64,000 nt of DNA, from contig CANMUS010000007.1 of the NCBI GenBank assembly GCA_947501215.1, positions 59,344 through 123,343 of the forward strand, given 5' to 3'. A model generated the notes under the pieces. The model was not told the origin of the DNA and searched no databases. It saw nothing but the letters and a program-made list of their open reading frames with translations. Numbering within the stretch: position 1 is the stretch's first letter; each line of letters starts with the position of its first letter. The position numbers and the translations under genes were made by a program. This DNA comes from an uncultured Erythrobacter sp. GTDB taxonomy: Bacteria > Pseudomonadota > Alphaproteobacteria > Sphingomonadales > Sphingomonadaceae. This document shows positions 19,299 to 28,494 of the stretch, in pieces.

Positions 19299-19910
19299 TC
19301 AGGCTTTTGCACTCGGGCGGGCGGACACGCGTTCGTGCCAGCCGCGCAGGTTTTCGCACTCTTCGGGCATGCCGCAACCGACGAACTCGGCGAAATCAAC
19401 TGTCGTCAGCAGGAGGATGTCGGCCGCGCTATAGGCCGATCCGGCGAGAAAGTCGCGGTCCGCCAGCGACTGGTCGAAGAAACGGAAGGCTTCGACGACA
19501 CGCGGGCGGTTTGCCTCGCCCCACTCGGCATTGCGGCCGGGCAGCGCGGCGGTGAAGGGATGGGTGTGTACCCACACCGCAGCAATGGGTGGCATCGCGA
19601 TCATCTCGACCCGGCGGCTCCACATTTCGATCTCCGCAATTTCGAGCGGTTCAGTGCCGAACAGCGGCGGCTCAGGGTGCAGCGCTTCGAGATAGCGCAT
19701 GATCGCCACGCTTTCGGCAATCACCGTGCCATCGTCGAGCTCGAGGATCGGCGTCTGCCCGCGCGGGTTCTTGGCCACGAAGTCGGGAGCCTTCTGCTCT
19801 CGCTTGGGGATCGAGACTTCCTGCATCGGCAGCTCGATGCCCTTCTCAGCTGCAAAGATGCGCACGCGGCGCGGATTGGGCGCCGGGTTCGGGCTGTCGT
19901 AGAATAGCAT
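19299..19910 (-). CDS. Glutathione S-transferase family protein
   Basis: A 203-residue GST with an N-terminal thioredoxin-like domain ([40 protein letters not shown] with the cis-Pro and Glu-Ser glutathione site) and an all-helical C-terminal domain ([18 protein letters not shown]). It probably conjugates or reduces electrophiles with glutathione in the cytoplasm. It lies between the epimerase (23-base gap) and the mutase (8-base gap), so it is co-transcribed with propionyl-CoA genes. Detoxifying reactive acyl intermediates is possible but unproven. Confidence 0.9.
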   Translation of the reverse strand: MLFYDSPNPAPNPRRVRIFAAEKGIELPMQEVSIPKREQKAPDFVAKNPRGQTPILELDDGTVIAESVAIMRYLEALHPEPPLFGTEPLEIAEIEMWSRRVEMIAMPPIAAVWVHTHPFTAALPGRNAEWGEANRPRVVEAFRFFDQSLADRDFLAGSAYSAADILLLTTVDFAEFVGCGMPEECENLRGWHERVSARPSAKA

Positions 19911-19933
19911 TGCGATCCTCTCTCCCGCGCCGG

Positions 19934-20395
19934 TCAGTTCGACCAGTGCGCGTCGTCCTTGGGTGTTTCCATGATCTCGGTCAGCTGGCCCATCATGTCC
20001 TTCGGGTGGAGGAAGAAGATCGGCGTGCCATGCGCGCCGATGCGCGTGGGGCCGAGGATGCGTTTGCCCTTCTCCTCGAACCAGCTGCGCGCTTCCTCGA
20101 TATCCTCGACTTCGTAACACAAATGGTGCTGCCCGCCTGCGGGGTTCTTGGCGAGGAAACCGGCGATGGGGGAGGCATCGGACAGCGGCTCGATAAGCTC
20201 GATCTGTGTGCCGAAGCTGGGGCCGCTCTCGGTCGTATCGCCGGGCGTATCGACGAAGCAGACCTTCACGCCCTGCTCTTCCAGATCGAACGGCTCGCGG
20301 ATCTTCGTCGCGCCCATCACGTCGCGGTAATAGGCGATCGATTCTTCGATCGAGGGCGTGGCGACGCCGATGTGATTGAGACGGCCGAGTTTCAT
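19934..20395 (-). CDS. mce: Methylmalonyl-CoA epimerase
   Basis: A 153-residue vicinal oxygen chelate protein: LGRLNHIGVATPSIEESIAY, FGTQIELIEPL, GGQHHLCYEVEDI and FFLHPKDMMGQLTEIME contain the His and Glu ligands of the metal site. It converts (S)- to (R)-methylmalonyl-CoA, bridging PccAB and the mutase. The family length is about 130 to 155 residues. A strong hairpin lies 25 to 52 bases upstream of its start, so the operon promoter is either in that short space or the hairpin is partly read through. Confidence 0.93.
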   Translation of the reverse strand: MKLGRLNHIGVATPSIEESIAYYRDVMGATKIREPFDLEEQGVKVCFVDTPGDTTESGPSFGTQIELIEPLSDASPIAGFLAKNPAGGQHHLCYEVEDIEEARSWFEEKGKRILGPTRIGAHGTPIFFLHPKDMMGQLTEIMETPKDDAHWSN

Positions 20396-20410
20396 GCGCC
20401 TGCTCCTGCA

Positions 20411-20447
20411 AAAACGAATGGCGCGATCCCGCTAACGGAACCGCGCC
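20411..20447 (-). terminator. Intrinsic terminator after the S9 peptidase gene
   Basis: On the minus strand, 20447-20436 pairs with 20431-20420 as a 12-bp stem with G:U pairs and a 4-base loop, followed by ATTCGTTTTTG. It lies between the peptidase stop and the epimerase start and could separate them. Confidence 0.7.
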
Positions 20448-20475
20448 ACCCAATGCAATGCCTATGCGGGTTAAA

Positions 20476-22515
20476 TCATTCGCCGGTGGAGATATCCCCC
20501 AGCCCTTCGACATATTCCGCGCCCGCGAGGATTTCGGCCGAGCTGCCTTCGAAGCTGTCGCCGATCGGCTGCACGCGCCCGCCGAGGCAGGTGCCGAGGA
20601 AACCCTCCATCGCGGCGAAGAAGCTCTGGCGGTTCTCCGGCTTCTGGAAGCCGTGCCCTTCGTCGGGATAGTTGATGTAGGTCACCGGCAGGTTTTTCGC
20701 CTGCATCGCCGCGACCAGGTTGTCGGCCTCGGTCTTGGTCACGCGCGGGTCGTTGCCGCCCTGCCCGACCAGCAGGGGCACCTTGATATCGTCGATCCGG
20801 CTGATTGCGGAGCGGGCCAGCAGGTCCTCGCGCGCCTGCGGATCGCTCGGATCGCCGACATAACGATACCACGTGCCGGCCAAGAACGGCTTCCAGTATT
20901 CGGGGAAGCTCTCGATCAGTGTGACGAGGCTGGACGGGCCGACGATATCGACACCGCAGGCAAACTTGTCGGGCGTGAAGGTAACGCCGATCAGCGTGGC
21001 GTAGCCCCCGTAGCTGCCGCCGCCGATGGCGACCTTGTCTTCCTGCGCGATGCCCTCGCCCACGGCCCAGTCGACCGCATCGATCAGATCGTCATGCATC
21101 TTGCCGGCGAATTCGCCGACTGCGGCATTGGTGAACTCTTTCCCGAAGCCGGTCGAGCCGCGGTAGTTCACGCTCAGCACGGCATAGCCGCGATTGGCCA
21201 TCCACTGATGGATCGTGTTGTAGCCATAGCCATCGCGCGCCCACGGGCCGCCATGGACCCACAGCAGCATCGGCACCGCCTCGTCGGGCCGCCCGTCGCC
21301 ATCGGCATCGCTGCCCGGCGGCAGGGTGAGGTAGGAGACCAGCGTCTTGCCGTCGCGCGACTTCAGTTCCAGAGGATGCATCGGCTGGAGCGGCGCATCG
21401 GCCAGATCGGGCCGCGTGGCGAACCACGGCGTCAGCGTGTCGGCGGTGCGGTCGTAGACGTAATACTGACCCGGCGCCTGTGCTGAGCCGTCGTAGACGA
21501 TCCAGGTGTTGTCATCCTGCGAGCGCGAGGTGACCGAGAATTCGCCCTCCAGATTTGCATCGAGGAAGTCGAGCTCGGCCTGCGCCTCGTCGGTCAGGGC
21601 GGTCCATTCGCTTTTCAGGTAATTGGTCGAATAGGCGATCGGCTCGTAGGTATCGTTATCGACCATGAGGTTGCTGAGATCGGCCTGCTCCGGCTCCACG
21701 ATCACGCGCCGCTCGCCGGTCGTGAGGTCGACCGCGACACCCGCCGCAAGGTTCCGGTCGCGGCTATCGATCATGTAGACCGTGTTGTTGTCGCGCGAGA
21801 ACTGGACGATGTTGGTGTTCAGCATGTCCTCGCTGGGAATGTCCGCGAACACCTCGCCCGGCGTCAGGTCCTCGTTGAGATAGACCGCCTGCATCCCGCC
21901 ATCGGGCTGCGGGATCATCGCCATGCGCGGCTTGTAGGTGTTGTCGGTGATGAAAGACGCATAGCCGGGGTTCTCGGCGATCAGCGTCCGCTCGCCCGTC
22001 TCGATATTATATTCGTAGAGATCGGTCAGCTGCGGATTGCGCTCGTTCGTGCCGACCAGGATCACGCCCGGCCGGTCGCGGCTGGCGCCCATCAACTGCG
22101 CGCGAATGCCGTCGTCCAGTGGGGTGAGATCGCGCGTTTCGCCGGTGCGCGGGTCGGTGGCATAGACGTGGTAATTCTCGTCCCCGTCATTGTCCTTCAC
22201 GAACAAGACGTATTTGCTGTCGACCGACCACAGGTGATTGGAAATACCGCGATGGCGATCGTCGGTGACGACCTTGCCGTTGGAAGGATCGGAGGCCGGC
22301 GCGACCCAGACGTTCATCACGCCATCGTCCGGCGCGATCCAGCTGACCCACTGGCCATCCGGGCTGATGCGGCCCTGGCTGGCGACCGGATTGCCGAACA
22401 GTTCGCTCCGGTCGATCAGTTCGTATTCGGACAGTGCGTGGTGCTCGGCATGGCCCACGCCGGTCATCATGGTCGAAGCGGCAAGCGCCGACGCTGCCAG
22501 CAAGGTCTTCTTCAT
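20476..22515 (-). CDS. S9 family serine peptidase (acylaminoacyl/dipeptidyl peptidase-like), exported
   Basis: A 679-residue protein with a signal peptide (MKKTLLAASALAASTMMTGV, cut near GHAEH), a beta-propeller N-terminal half (SPDGQWVSWIAPDD, DENYHVYATDPRTGE) and a C-terminal hydrolase domain. The catalytic Ser is in GGGSYGGYATL, Asp in GQGGNDPRV and His in DEGHGFQKPEN. VHGGPWARD supplies the oxyanion region. It is probably periplasmic and trims oligopeptides. It starts 119 bases downstream of the pccB stop and is followed by a terminator, so it may be its own unit. Confidence 0.92.
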   Translation of the reverse strand: MKKTLLAASALAASTMMTGVGHAEHHALSEYELIDRSELFGNPVASQGRISPDGQWVSWIAPDDGVMNVWVAPASDPSNGKVVTDDRHRGISNHLWSVDSKYVLFVKDNDGDENYHVYATDPRTGETRDLTPLDDGIRAQLMGASRDRPGVILVGTNERNPQLTDLYEYNIETGERTLIAENPGYASFITDNTYKPRMAMIPQPDGGMQAVYLNEDLTPGEVFADIPSEDMLNTNIVQFSRDNNTVYMIDSRDRNLAAGVAVDLTTGERRVIVEPEQADLSNLMVDNDTYEPIAYSTNYLKSEWTALTDEAQAELDFLDANLEGEFSVTSRSQDDNTWIVYDGSAQAPGQYYVYDRTADTLTPWFATRPDLADAPLQPMHPLELKSRDGKTLVSYLTLPPGSDADGDGRPDEAVPMLLWVHGGPWARDGYGYNTIHQWMANRGYAVLSVNYRGSTGFGKEFTNAAVGEFAGKMHDDLIDAVDWAVGEGIAQEDKVAIGGGSYGGYATLIGVTFTPDKFACGVDIVGPSSLVTLIESFPEYWKPFLAGTWYRYVGDPSDPQAREDLLARSAISRIDDIKVPLLVGQGGNDPRVTKTEADNLVAAMQAKNLPVTYINYPDEGHGFQKPENRQSFFAAMEGFLGTCLGGRVQPIGDSFEGSSAEILAGAEYVEGLGDISTGE

Positions 22516-22634
22516 CGAAATGCCTCCTCCTGATTACGGGAGGAAAGCTATCGCGGAGAACAGACCGAGTCTAGCCGCGACACCTAGCGCCTAAACTACC
22601 GCAATACTTCCGGTTGGGCATCCATGCAGCGGGC

Positions 22635-24167
22635 TTAGAGAGGAATATTATCATGCTTCTTCCACGGGTTCTCGAGCTGCTTGGTCCGTAGCTTCCTCAG
22701 CCCCAGCGCGATCCTCCGCCGCGTGGAGTGCGGGTAGATCACCTCGTCGATGTAGCCGCGCGATGCCGCGACGAAGGGGTTGGCGAAGCGGTCTTCGTAT
22801 TCCTTCGTTTTCTCGGCGATTTTGTCCGGGTCGTCGCGGTCCTGGCGGAAGATGATCTCCACAGCGCCCTTTGCGCCCATCACGGCGATTTCGGCGGTCG
22901 GCCAGGCGTAGTTGAGGTCGCCGCGCAGATGCTTGGAGGCCATCACGTCGTAGGCGCCGCCATAGGCCTTGCGGGTGATCACGGTGATCTTCGGCACGGT
23001 CGCCTCGGCATAGGCGAAGAGCAGCTTGGCGCCGTGCTTGATGATGCCATTGTGCTCCTGCGCGGTGCCGGGGAGGAAGCCGGGCACATCGACGAAAGTC
23101 AGGATCGGAATCTCGAAGGCGTCGCAGAAGCGCACGAAGCGCGCGGCTTTCTTGGACGATGCGATGTCGAGCACGCCGGCGAGCACCATCGGCTGGTTCG
23201 CCACCACGCCCACCGTGCGCCCCTCTACCCGGCCGAAGCCGCAGATGATGTTGGCCGCATGGTTCGGCTGGATCTCGAAGAAATCGCCCTCGTCCAGCGT
23301 CTTCCGGATGACCTCGTGCATGTCGTAAGGCTGGTTGGCATTGTCGGGGATCAGCGTGTCGAGGCTCGGCTCCTCGCGGTCCCAGGCGTCGGCTGTCGGG
23401 CGCTCGGGGACTTCTTCGCGGTTCGACAGCGGGAGGTAATCGACAAAATTGCGGGTCGCGAGCAGCGTCTCGATGTCGTTCTCGAATGCATTGTCGGCGA
23501 CCGAGGTCTTGGTCGTGTGCGTTTTCGCCCCGCCCAGTTCCTCTTGCGTGACGACCTCGTTGGTCACCGTCTTCACCACGTCGGGGCCGGTGACGAACAT
23601 GTAGCTGCTGTCTTCCACCATGAAGATGAAGTCGGTCATCGCGGGGCTGTAGACCGCCCCGCCCGCGCATGGTCCCATGATGAGGCTGATCTGCGGCACG
23701 ACGCCGCTCGCGAGCACGTTGCGCTGGAACACCTCGGCATAGCCGCCGAGGCTGGCGACGCCTTCCTGAATGCGCGCTCCGCCACTGTCGTTGAGGCCGA
23801 TGACTGGCGCACCGACCTTCATCGCGGTGTCCATCACCTTGCAGATCTTTTCCGCATGGCGCTTGGAAAGAGAGCCGCCGAAGACGGTGAAATCCTGCGA
23901 GAAAACATAGACCAGACGGCCGTTGATCGTCCCCGATCCGGTCACAACGCCGTCGCCGGGGATCTTCTGGTCCTCCATGCCGAAATCGACGCAGTCGTGT
24001 TCGACATAGCGGTCGAGCTCTTCGAAGCTGCCCTCGTCGAGCAGCACATCGAGCCGTTCGCGCGCGGTCAGCTTGCCCTTGGCGTGCTGCGCATCGATGC
24101 GTTTCTGCCCGCCGCCCAACTCGGCAGCTTCGCGGCGACGTTCCATTTCGGCGATATTGGCGGACAT
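22635..24167 (-). CDS. pccB: Propionyl-CoA carboxylase beta subunit
   Basis: A 510-residue carboxyltransferase with both crotonase-like halves: [48 protein letters not shown], then [34 protein letters not shown] and GAKGAVEI. It transfers carboxyl from PccA's biotin to propionyl-CoA. Length and sequence fit PccB rather than AccD. It is separated from pccA by about 9 kb but lies on the same strand, near the same pathway's epimerase and mutase. Confidence 0.95.
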   Translation of the reverse strand: MSANIAEMERRREAAELGGGQKRIDAQHAKGKLTARERLDVLLDEGSFEELDRYVEHDCVDFGMEDQKIPGDGVVTGSGTINGRLVYVFSQDFTVFGGSLSKRHAEKICKVMDTAMKVGAPVIGLNDSGGARIQEGVASLGGYAEVFQRNVLASGVVPQISLIMGPCAGGAVYSPAMTDFIFMVEDSSYMFVTGPDVVKTVTNEVVTQEELGGAKTHTTKTSVADNAFENDIETLLATRNFVDYLPLSNREEVPERPTADAWDREEPSLDTLIPDNANQPYDMHEVIRKTLDEGDFFEIQPNHAANIICGFGRVEGRTVGVVANQPMVLAGVLDIASSKKAARFVRFCDAFEIPILTFVDVPGFLPGTAQEHNGIIKHGAKLLFAYAEATVPKITVITRKAYGGAYDVMASKHLRGDLNYAWPTAEIAVMGAKGAVEIIFRQDRDDPDKIAEKTKEYEDRFANPFVAASRGYIDEVIYPHSTRRRIALGLRKLRTKQLENPWKKHDNIPL

Positions 24168-24221
24168 GCTCTCTCCGTAAAATCTCTCGGCAAAGCGCCT
24201 AGAGCCGAGCGAGCCGCAGCG

Positions 24222-24959
24222 TCAATGTCGGAGCGCACTTATCAGGAATTCGACGTTACCCTCCGGCCCGGTGATCGGGCTTTCGACAATGCCCTGAACT
24301 TCGAAGCCGAGGCCCTCGGCCCAGTCGCGCACCTCGTCGCAGACCCGGCTATGCAGCGCCGGATCGCTGACCACGCCCTTTTTGCCGACTTCTTCGCGCC
24401 CGACCTCGAATTGCGGCTTGATCAGCGCGACGAGGCGGCAGTCGCGTTCGGCCAGTTCGAGCGGGCGCTCCATAACCTTGGCGAGACCGATGAAACTCGC
24501 ATCGCAGACCACCCAGCCGACCGGACGGTCGATCATCTCGCGCGTCAGGATGCGCGCGCTGGTTTGCTCCAGCACAGTCACCCGTTCGTCCTGCCGCAGT
24601 TTCCAGGCGAGCTGGTTGGTGCCGCTGTCGACTGCGAAGACATGGCTTGCCCCGCCCTGCAGAAGGACGTCGGTGAAGCCGCCGGTCGAGCTGCCGATAT
24701 CCATCGCTGTTACGCCACTTGGGTTCAGCCCGAAGTGCTCGATCGCATGGGCGAGCTTGATGCCGCCACGGCTCACCCACGGATGATCGCGGCCACGTAC
24801 ATCGAGCGGCGCATCCTCCGCCAATTGCTGGCCCGGCTTGGCAAGCTTCTGCTCGCCGGAGAATACCAGCCCGGCCATCACCAGCGCCTGCGCGCGCGTG
24901 CGGCTTTCGACCAGCCCGCGGTCTACCAGCATCTGATCGAGGCGTTTCTTTATCGGCAT
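24222..24959 (-). CDS. TlyA family RNA methyltransferase
   Basis: A 245-residue protein with an N-terminal S4 RNA-binding domain (KKRLDQMLVDRGLVESRTRA) and an FtsJ/RrmJ-type methyltransferase domain: DIGSSTGGFTDVLLQGGA is the SAM-binding motif, CDASFIGLAKV and LIKPQFEVGREEV carry further catalytic residues. TlyA methylates the 2'-hydroxyl of ribose in rRNA in some bacteria; the family is also annotated as hemolysin for historical reasons. It is divergent from a small lipoprotein gene across 34 bases. Confidence 0.92.
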   Translation of the reverse strand: MPIKKRLDQMLVDRGLVESRTRAQALVMAGLVFSGEQKLAKPGQQLAEDAPLDVRGRDHPWVSRGGIKLAHAIEHFGLNPSGVTAMDIGSSTGGFTDVLLQGGASHVFAVDSGTNQLAWKLRQDERVTVLEQTSARILTREMIDRPVGWVVCDASFIGLAKVMERPLELAERDCRLVALIKPQFEVGREEVGKKGVVSDPALHSRVCDEVRDWAEGLGFEVQGIVESPITGPEGNVEFLISALRH

Positions 24960-24993
24960 CGGAAAGAAAGCGCCTAGCGGGCATTGTGGGTAT

Positions 24994-25557
24994 ATGAAAC
25001 CGATCTATGCCCTCGCCGCAGGCGCGTTCGCGCTGAGTTTCACCATCGCCGCCTGCGTGCCGGCCCCGGACTCGACACCTGCTCCCGAGCAGGTCGCAAC
25101 AGCTACACCGACTCCGACTCCCGCGCCGAGCGCGACCCCGCTGTCGCCACCGCCGGTCGAGGCGAACTGGATCGACCGCCCGCAGACCGCGGGTAACTGG
25201 CGCTACGTCAGTGAACCCGGCGAAACGCTGGCGATTTTTACGGATACTGCGGGTGAGGCCCAGGCGGTGCTTTCGTGTCGCGTGGGAGAGCGGGTGGTGG
25301 GTCTGGCACGGGCCGGCCGCGCCACCGGATCGGCCACGGTCACTATCCGCACCGAAACGGCGAGCCGTACGCTAGCCGCACAAGCATCGGGCTCGGCGCA
25401 GCCGACCACGGTGGCAACGGTTCAGGCACGCGACCCATTGCTGGACGCAATCGCGCTCACCCGTGGTCGCTTCGCCATGGAGATGCCGGGCCGACCCGCG
25501 CTCTATCTCCCTGCCTGGGCGGAGGTGACGCGCGTGATCGAGGACTGTCGCAGATAG
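24994..25557 (+). CDS. Hypothetical lipoprotein
   Basis: A 187-residue protein with a lipoprotein signal (MKPIYALAAGAFALSFTIAAC; the Cys at residue 21). A Pro/Thr/Ala-rich linker to about residue 55 is followed by a compact domain with two Cys and many beta-strands (AVLSCRVGERVVGLARAGRA). The C-terminal RVIEDCRR ends on a possible disulfide partner. I do not recognise the fold. It is probably anchored in a periplasmic membrane face. It is divergent from tlyA. Confidence 0.7.
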   Translation: MKPIYALAAGAFALSFTIAACVPAPDSTPAPEQVATATPTPTPAPSATPLSPPPVEANWIDRPQTAGNWRYVSEPGETLAIFTDTAGEAQAVLSCRVGERVVGLARAGRATGSATVTIRTETASRTLAAQASGSAQPTTVATVQARDPLLDAIALTRGRFAMEMPGRPALYLPAWAEVTRVIEDCRR

Positions 25558-25586
25558 CAAAAAGGCCCGCGCAAATTTGCCGGGCC
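25558..25586 (-). terminator. Candidate leftward intrinsic terminator
   Basis: GGCCCG (25564-25569) pairs with CGGGCC (25581-25586) around a symmetric GCAAATTTGC loop. On the minus strand the stem is followed by TTTTTGC, so it would end a transcript coming from the right. It can also protect the end of the lipoprotein mRNA, which stops one base before it. No leftward gene is evident to its right. Confidence 0.45.
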
Positions 25587-25739
25587 ACAAAAACCAATTC
25601 TGACGTGGGAAAACTTTTTTTCAAGCCTTGAATTGCGCGTCGCGGCGCAACAAATTGGCAATCAAGATCAGCGGGTAGCGCGGTCTTGGCCCCCGGTGAA
25701 ACGGGGATCTAGCTCACAAGCTTGAAAGGAGGTGATCCG

Positions 25740-25796
25740 ATGTCTCATGGTTCAGTAGCGAGGTCGGTGAAGATCCCTACGGAGCATATTCGGTAA
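25740..25796 (+). CDS. Tiny ORF with near-ideal Shine-Dalgarno (18 aa)
   Basis: The reading frame encodes MSHGSVARSVKIPTEHIR and stop. Bases 25725-25738 (AAAGGAGGTGATCC) are exactly complementary to the conserved 3' end of 16S rRNA, with GGAGG seven bases from the ATG. Such a strong site argues for active translation. The peptide is basic and soluble, with no membrane segment. It is not a classical attenuator peptide for ilvE, since it lacks a run of Ile, Leu or Val. A terminator follows 52 bases after its stop. Confidence 0.45.
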   Translation: MSHGSVARSVKIPTEHIR

Positions 25797-25848
25797 CATT
25801 CCTGCCGAGTAAGGCTACGTGAGCGGCACTTCCGACCGCTGACCATGC

Positions 25849-25890
25849 GAAGGCCAGTCTCTCCTGAGGGCGAGGCTGGCCTTCTCATTA
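25849..25890 (+). terminator. Strong intrinsic terminator upstream of ilvE
   Basis: A 13-bp stem (25849-25861 with 25872-25884, one G:U pair) with a 10-base loop is followed by TCATTATTTG. It would end the short transcript containing the tiny ORF before ilvE, whose start is 157 bases downstream. Confidence 0.75.
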
Positions 25891-26047
25891 TTTGCAGCGT
25901 GCGGGCCGGACATCCGCCCGGCCCTTTTGCCAAAAAAGAATCCGCCGTCGGCCGCGACAAGGTCCGGACCGATGTGCTGATCGCGCGCAAACAAAGCTTC
26001 TCTCCCTAATCTTGCGAAAAATCTCTGCTGGCCTTACGCGCGCAGGC

Positions 26048-27127
26048 ATGGATTTCGAGCACCTCCCCCACCCCGCCCCCGTCCCCGGCGAGACGCGCCA
26101 GCAGGCGTTGCAGGATCCCGGTTTCGGCAAGCTCTTCACCGACCACATGGTCGTGATCGATTACGATGCTGATAAGGGCGGATGGCACAAGGCGACGCTC
26201 GGCCCGCGCGAGCCGATCAGTCTCGATCCGGCAGCGGCCGTCCTGCATTACGCGCAGGAAATCTTCGAGGGCATGAAAGCCTACAAGCAGCCGGACGATG
26301 GCCTCGCCCTGTTCCGCCCCGAGCGGAATGCGCGCCGCTTCAACGAAAGCGCGCGGCGCATGGCGATGCCCGAGCTGCCGGAAGAGCTGTTCCTCGAATC
26401 GATCCGGCAACTGGTCGGCGCGGACCGCGACTGGGTGCCGAACGATCCCGACGGCTCGCTTTACCTGCGCCCCTTCATGTTCGCCTCCGAAGCCTTCCTC
26501 GGCGTGCGCCCGGCCCGGCAGTACAAATACATTCTGATCGCCAGCCCCGTCGGCCCCTATTTCAAGGGCGGCGCTAAGCCGGTGAAGATCTGGGTCAGCC
26601 GCAACTATACGCGCGCCGCCCCCGGCGGGACCGGCGCCGCGAAGACCGGTGGAAACTACGCCGCCAGCCTCGTCCCGCAGGCCGAGGGCATCAAGAACAG
26701 CTGCGACCAGGTCGTCTTCCTCGACGCGGTCGAGAAGAAATGGATCGAGGAACTGGGCGGCATGAACCTGTTCTTCGTGTTCGATGACGGCACGGTCATC
26801 ACCCCACCCTTAACCGGCACGATCCTGCCCGGCATCACCCGCGACAGCCTGATCGAATTGCTGCGCGAGGAAGGCTTGCAGGTGCGCGAGGAACCTTACA
26901 GCATCGACCAATGGCGCGCCGATGCCACTACGGGCAAGCTGCTCGAGACGATGGCTTGCGGAACGGCTGCCGTCGTCACCCCCGTCGGCACCGTGCTGGG
27001 TCCCGATGGGGAATTCACCATCGGCAGCGGCGGCACCGGGCAAATGACCACCAAGGTCCGCGAGAAACTGGTCGGCATCCAGAAGGGCCGCGTCGCTGAT
27101 ACGAACGGCTGGGTGATGCGGCTGTAA
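26048..27127 (+). CDS. ilvE: Branched-chain amino acid aminotransferase
   Basis: A 359-residue fold-type IV PLP enzyme. It has HYAQEIFEGMKAYK, LYLRPFMFASEAFLGV, GGNYAASLVPQAE with the phosphate-binding region, and the catalytic Lys in TGGNYAASLVPQAEGIKNSCDQ-like context typical of the longer IlvE subfamily. ELGGMNLFFVFDD and LPGITRDSL are further signatures. It transfers amino groups between glutamate and Ile, Leu or Val. The ATG at 26048 begins MDFEHLPHP; the open frame extends upstream without resemblance. Confidence 0.94.
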   Translation: MDFEHLPHPAPVPGETRQQALQDPGFGKLFTDHMVVIDYDADKGGWHKATLGPREPISLDPAAAVLHYAQEIFEGMKAYKQPDDGLALFRPERNARRFNESARRMAMPELPEELFLESIRQLVGADRDWVPNDPDGSLYLRPFMFASEAFLGVRPARQYKYILIASPVGPYFKGGAKPVKIWVSRNYTRAAPGGTGAAKTGGNYAASLVPQAEGIKNSCDQVVFLDAVEKKWIEELGGMNLFFVFDDGTVITPPLTGTILPGITRDSLIELLREEGLQVREEPYSIDQWRADATTGKLLETMACGTAAVVTPVGTVLGPDGEFTIGSGGTGQMTTKVREKLVGIQKGRVADTNGWVMRL

Positions 27128-27183
27128 GACGCCTGCCACGCGCAGTTTACGGTCCTTCAAGGTCTGCGGGCTAGGCAAGGGCG

Positions 27184-27567
27184 ATGAGCACGACCGACCG
27201 TATCGTAACCGCCCATCTCGGCGAGGCGCATGACGAGCTGCATTACCGCTGTGGCGGTTTGTGGGACGTGCAATCGATCAACGAATTGTTCGCCTGCCTC
27301 AACGAGGCCTGCCTGCCCTTGGTCAAGCAGCGCAAGGCGATCTATTCGCTCGGCGATTTCACCACTGCCGTGCCCCAAGATCGCGAGACTGCGGAAAAAA
27401 TCGGCGACTATCTTCGCACCGCCAAGCAATTCGGCCTTAACCGGACCGCGATCTACGGTGCCCCGGTGCTGATGCGCATGCAGTACAAGCGTGTCGCGCC
27501 GGATGTGATTGTCGAGTTCTTCGACACGAAACCCGAAGCGCTGCAATGGCTGCGCGCCGATCGCTGA
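27184..27567 (+). CDS. Hypothetical protein, STAS/SpoIIAA-like
   Basis: A 127-residue soluble protein starting MSTTDRIVTAHLGEAHDELH. The alternation of strands and helices (LVKQRKAIYSLGDFTTAVPQ, RVAPDVIVEFFDTKPEALQWL) and the C-terminal pattern resemble SpoIIAA-like/STAS-fold proteins, but I cannot place it firmly. It lies 56 bases after ilvE and is convergent with the LysR gene with no gap. Confidence 0.6.
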   Translation: MSTTDRIVTAHLGEAHDELHYRCGGLWDVQSINELFACLNEACLPLVKQRKAIYSLGDFTTAVPQDRETAEKIGDYLRTAKQFGLNRTAIYGAPVLMRMQYKRVAPDVIVEFFDTKPEALQWLRADR

Positions 27568-28470
27568 TCAGTCAGCGCATTCCTTCAAGGCATCGCGCAT
27601 CGCATCGATCAGCCAGCTGGCGGCCGTCCTCGGCCGGGCATCGCGCCGCCACAAAGCGCTGAGCGTGTAATCGGCGCCTGGCTTTTCAGGCAGATCGAGC
27701 TGGCACAATCGCCCTTCCACTAAATCGGCAGCGATAGTGTGTCGCGGCATGTTGCCCCAGCCGATCCCTTCCTTCAACAGGGCATGCTTCGCGCCGAGAT
27801 CGGCCAGCCGCCAGCTTTGCGGAGACAGGACGGAGAACTCCCGCCCTTCGGTTAGCGGCGATCGATCGGACAGAACGAGCTGCAGGTGCTTGCGGCTATC
27901 GCCCGGCTTCACACCTGATCGCGCCAAGGGATGATCCGGCGCGGCGACCGGCACCAACTCGACCCGACCAATAGCCTGCCGTTCGAGCTCTTGATGGGTG
28001 GCCAGCATGGGGCCGCCGATGGCAAGATCGGCGCTGCCGTCCAGCAGGCATGCGGCCACTGCTCCCAAGGCTTCGACCTGTAGCCGAAGCGCGGTGGTCG
28101 GAAACATCGTCCGGAATCGACGCAAGACAGTTGCCGTGACTTCGCCCGGCATCATCACATCGACAACCAGCGAGACCTCGCTTTCGAGGCCCGCATGGAG
28201 GCTCTGCGTTTTCGCCAAGAGCGTATCGATGCCATCGGCCACCGCCTTGGCTTCCACCAGCAGGCCCTTGCTCGCCTCGGTCAGCACCGGGCGGCGCGAT
28301 CCCTCGCGCTCGAACAGAGTGATACCAAGTTGAGCCTCCATCTGCGAAATGCCGTAGCTGACGGCCGATACCGCTCGCCCCATCTTGCGCGCGGCTGCGC
28401 CGAAACTTCCCTCTTCAACCACCGCGAGGAAGATGCGCAACTGATCGAGGCTAGGCTCGCCGAGCTTCAC
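27568..28470 (-). CDS. LysR family transcriptional regulator
   Basis: A 300-residue LTTR starting at a GTG. The N-terminal winged HTH is MKLGEPSLDQLRIFLAVVEE, GSFGAAARKMGRAVSAVSYG, then a substrate-binding periplasmic-protein-like effector domain. It is divergent from the pirin and azoreductase genes across 106 bases, the usual arrangement for an LTTR and its target. Azoreductase and pirin targets suggest a response to quinones or electrophiles, but the inducer is unknown. Confidence 0.9.
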   Translation of the reverse strand: MKLGEPSLDQLRIFLAVVEEGSFGAAARKMGRAVSAVSYGISQMEAQLGITLFEREGSRRPVLTEASKGLLVEAKAVADGIDTLLAKTQSLHAGLESEVSLVVDVMMPGEVTATVLRRFRTMFPTTALRLQVEALGAVAACLLDGSADLAIGGPMLATHQELERQAIGRVELVPVAAPDHPLARSGVKPGDSRKHLQLVLSDRSPLTEGREFSVLSPQSWRLADLGAKHALLKEGIGWGNMPRHTIAADLVEGRLCQLDLPEKPGADYTLSALWRRDARPRTAASWLIDAMRDALKECAD

Positions 28471-28494
28471 TGTTCCGGTTTCCTGAACATTTTG

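Larger units (their letters stand above)
25690..25890 (+). ncRNA. Candidate short transcript: leader hairpin, 18-codon ORF, terminator
   Basis: The 200 bases before the ilvE gene hold a linear order of RNA signals. These are a CCCCG/CGGGG hairpin at 25691-25706, a 14-base Shine-Dalgarno stretch at 25725-25738, an 18-codon ORF and a 13-bp terminator hairpin. This is the layout of an independent small RNA or a short peptide mRNA. The transcription start is unknown, so the left end is a guess. I do not recognise a known RNA family, and no known riboswitch shape is evident. Confidence 0.35.

Noticed and set aside
17518..24977. Rightward open frames of 638 and 749 codons
   Set aside because: They are antisense to the mutase, and to pccB and tlyA, and have no recognisable domains.
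25740..26048. Classical branched-chain amino acid attenuator for ilvE
   Set aside because: The 18-residue peptide has no run of Ile, Leu or Val codons, and no alternative antiterminator pairing was seen.
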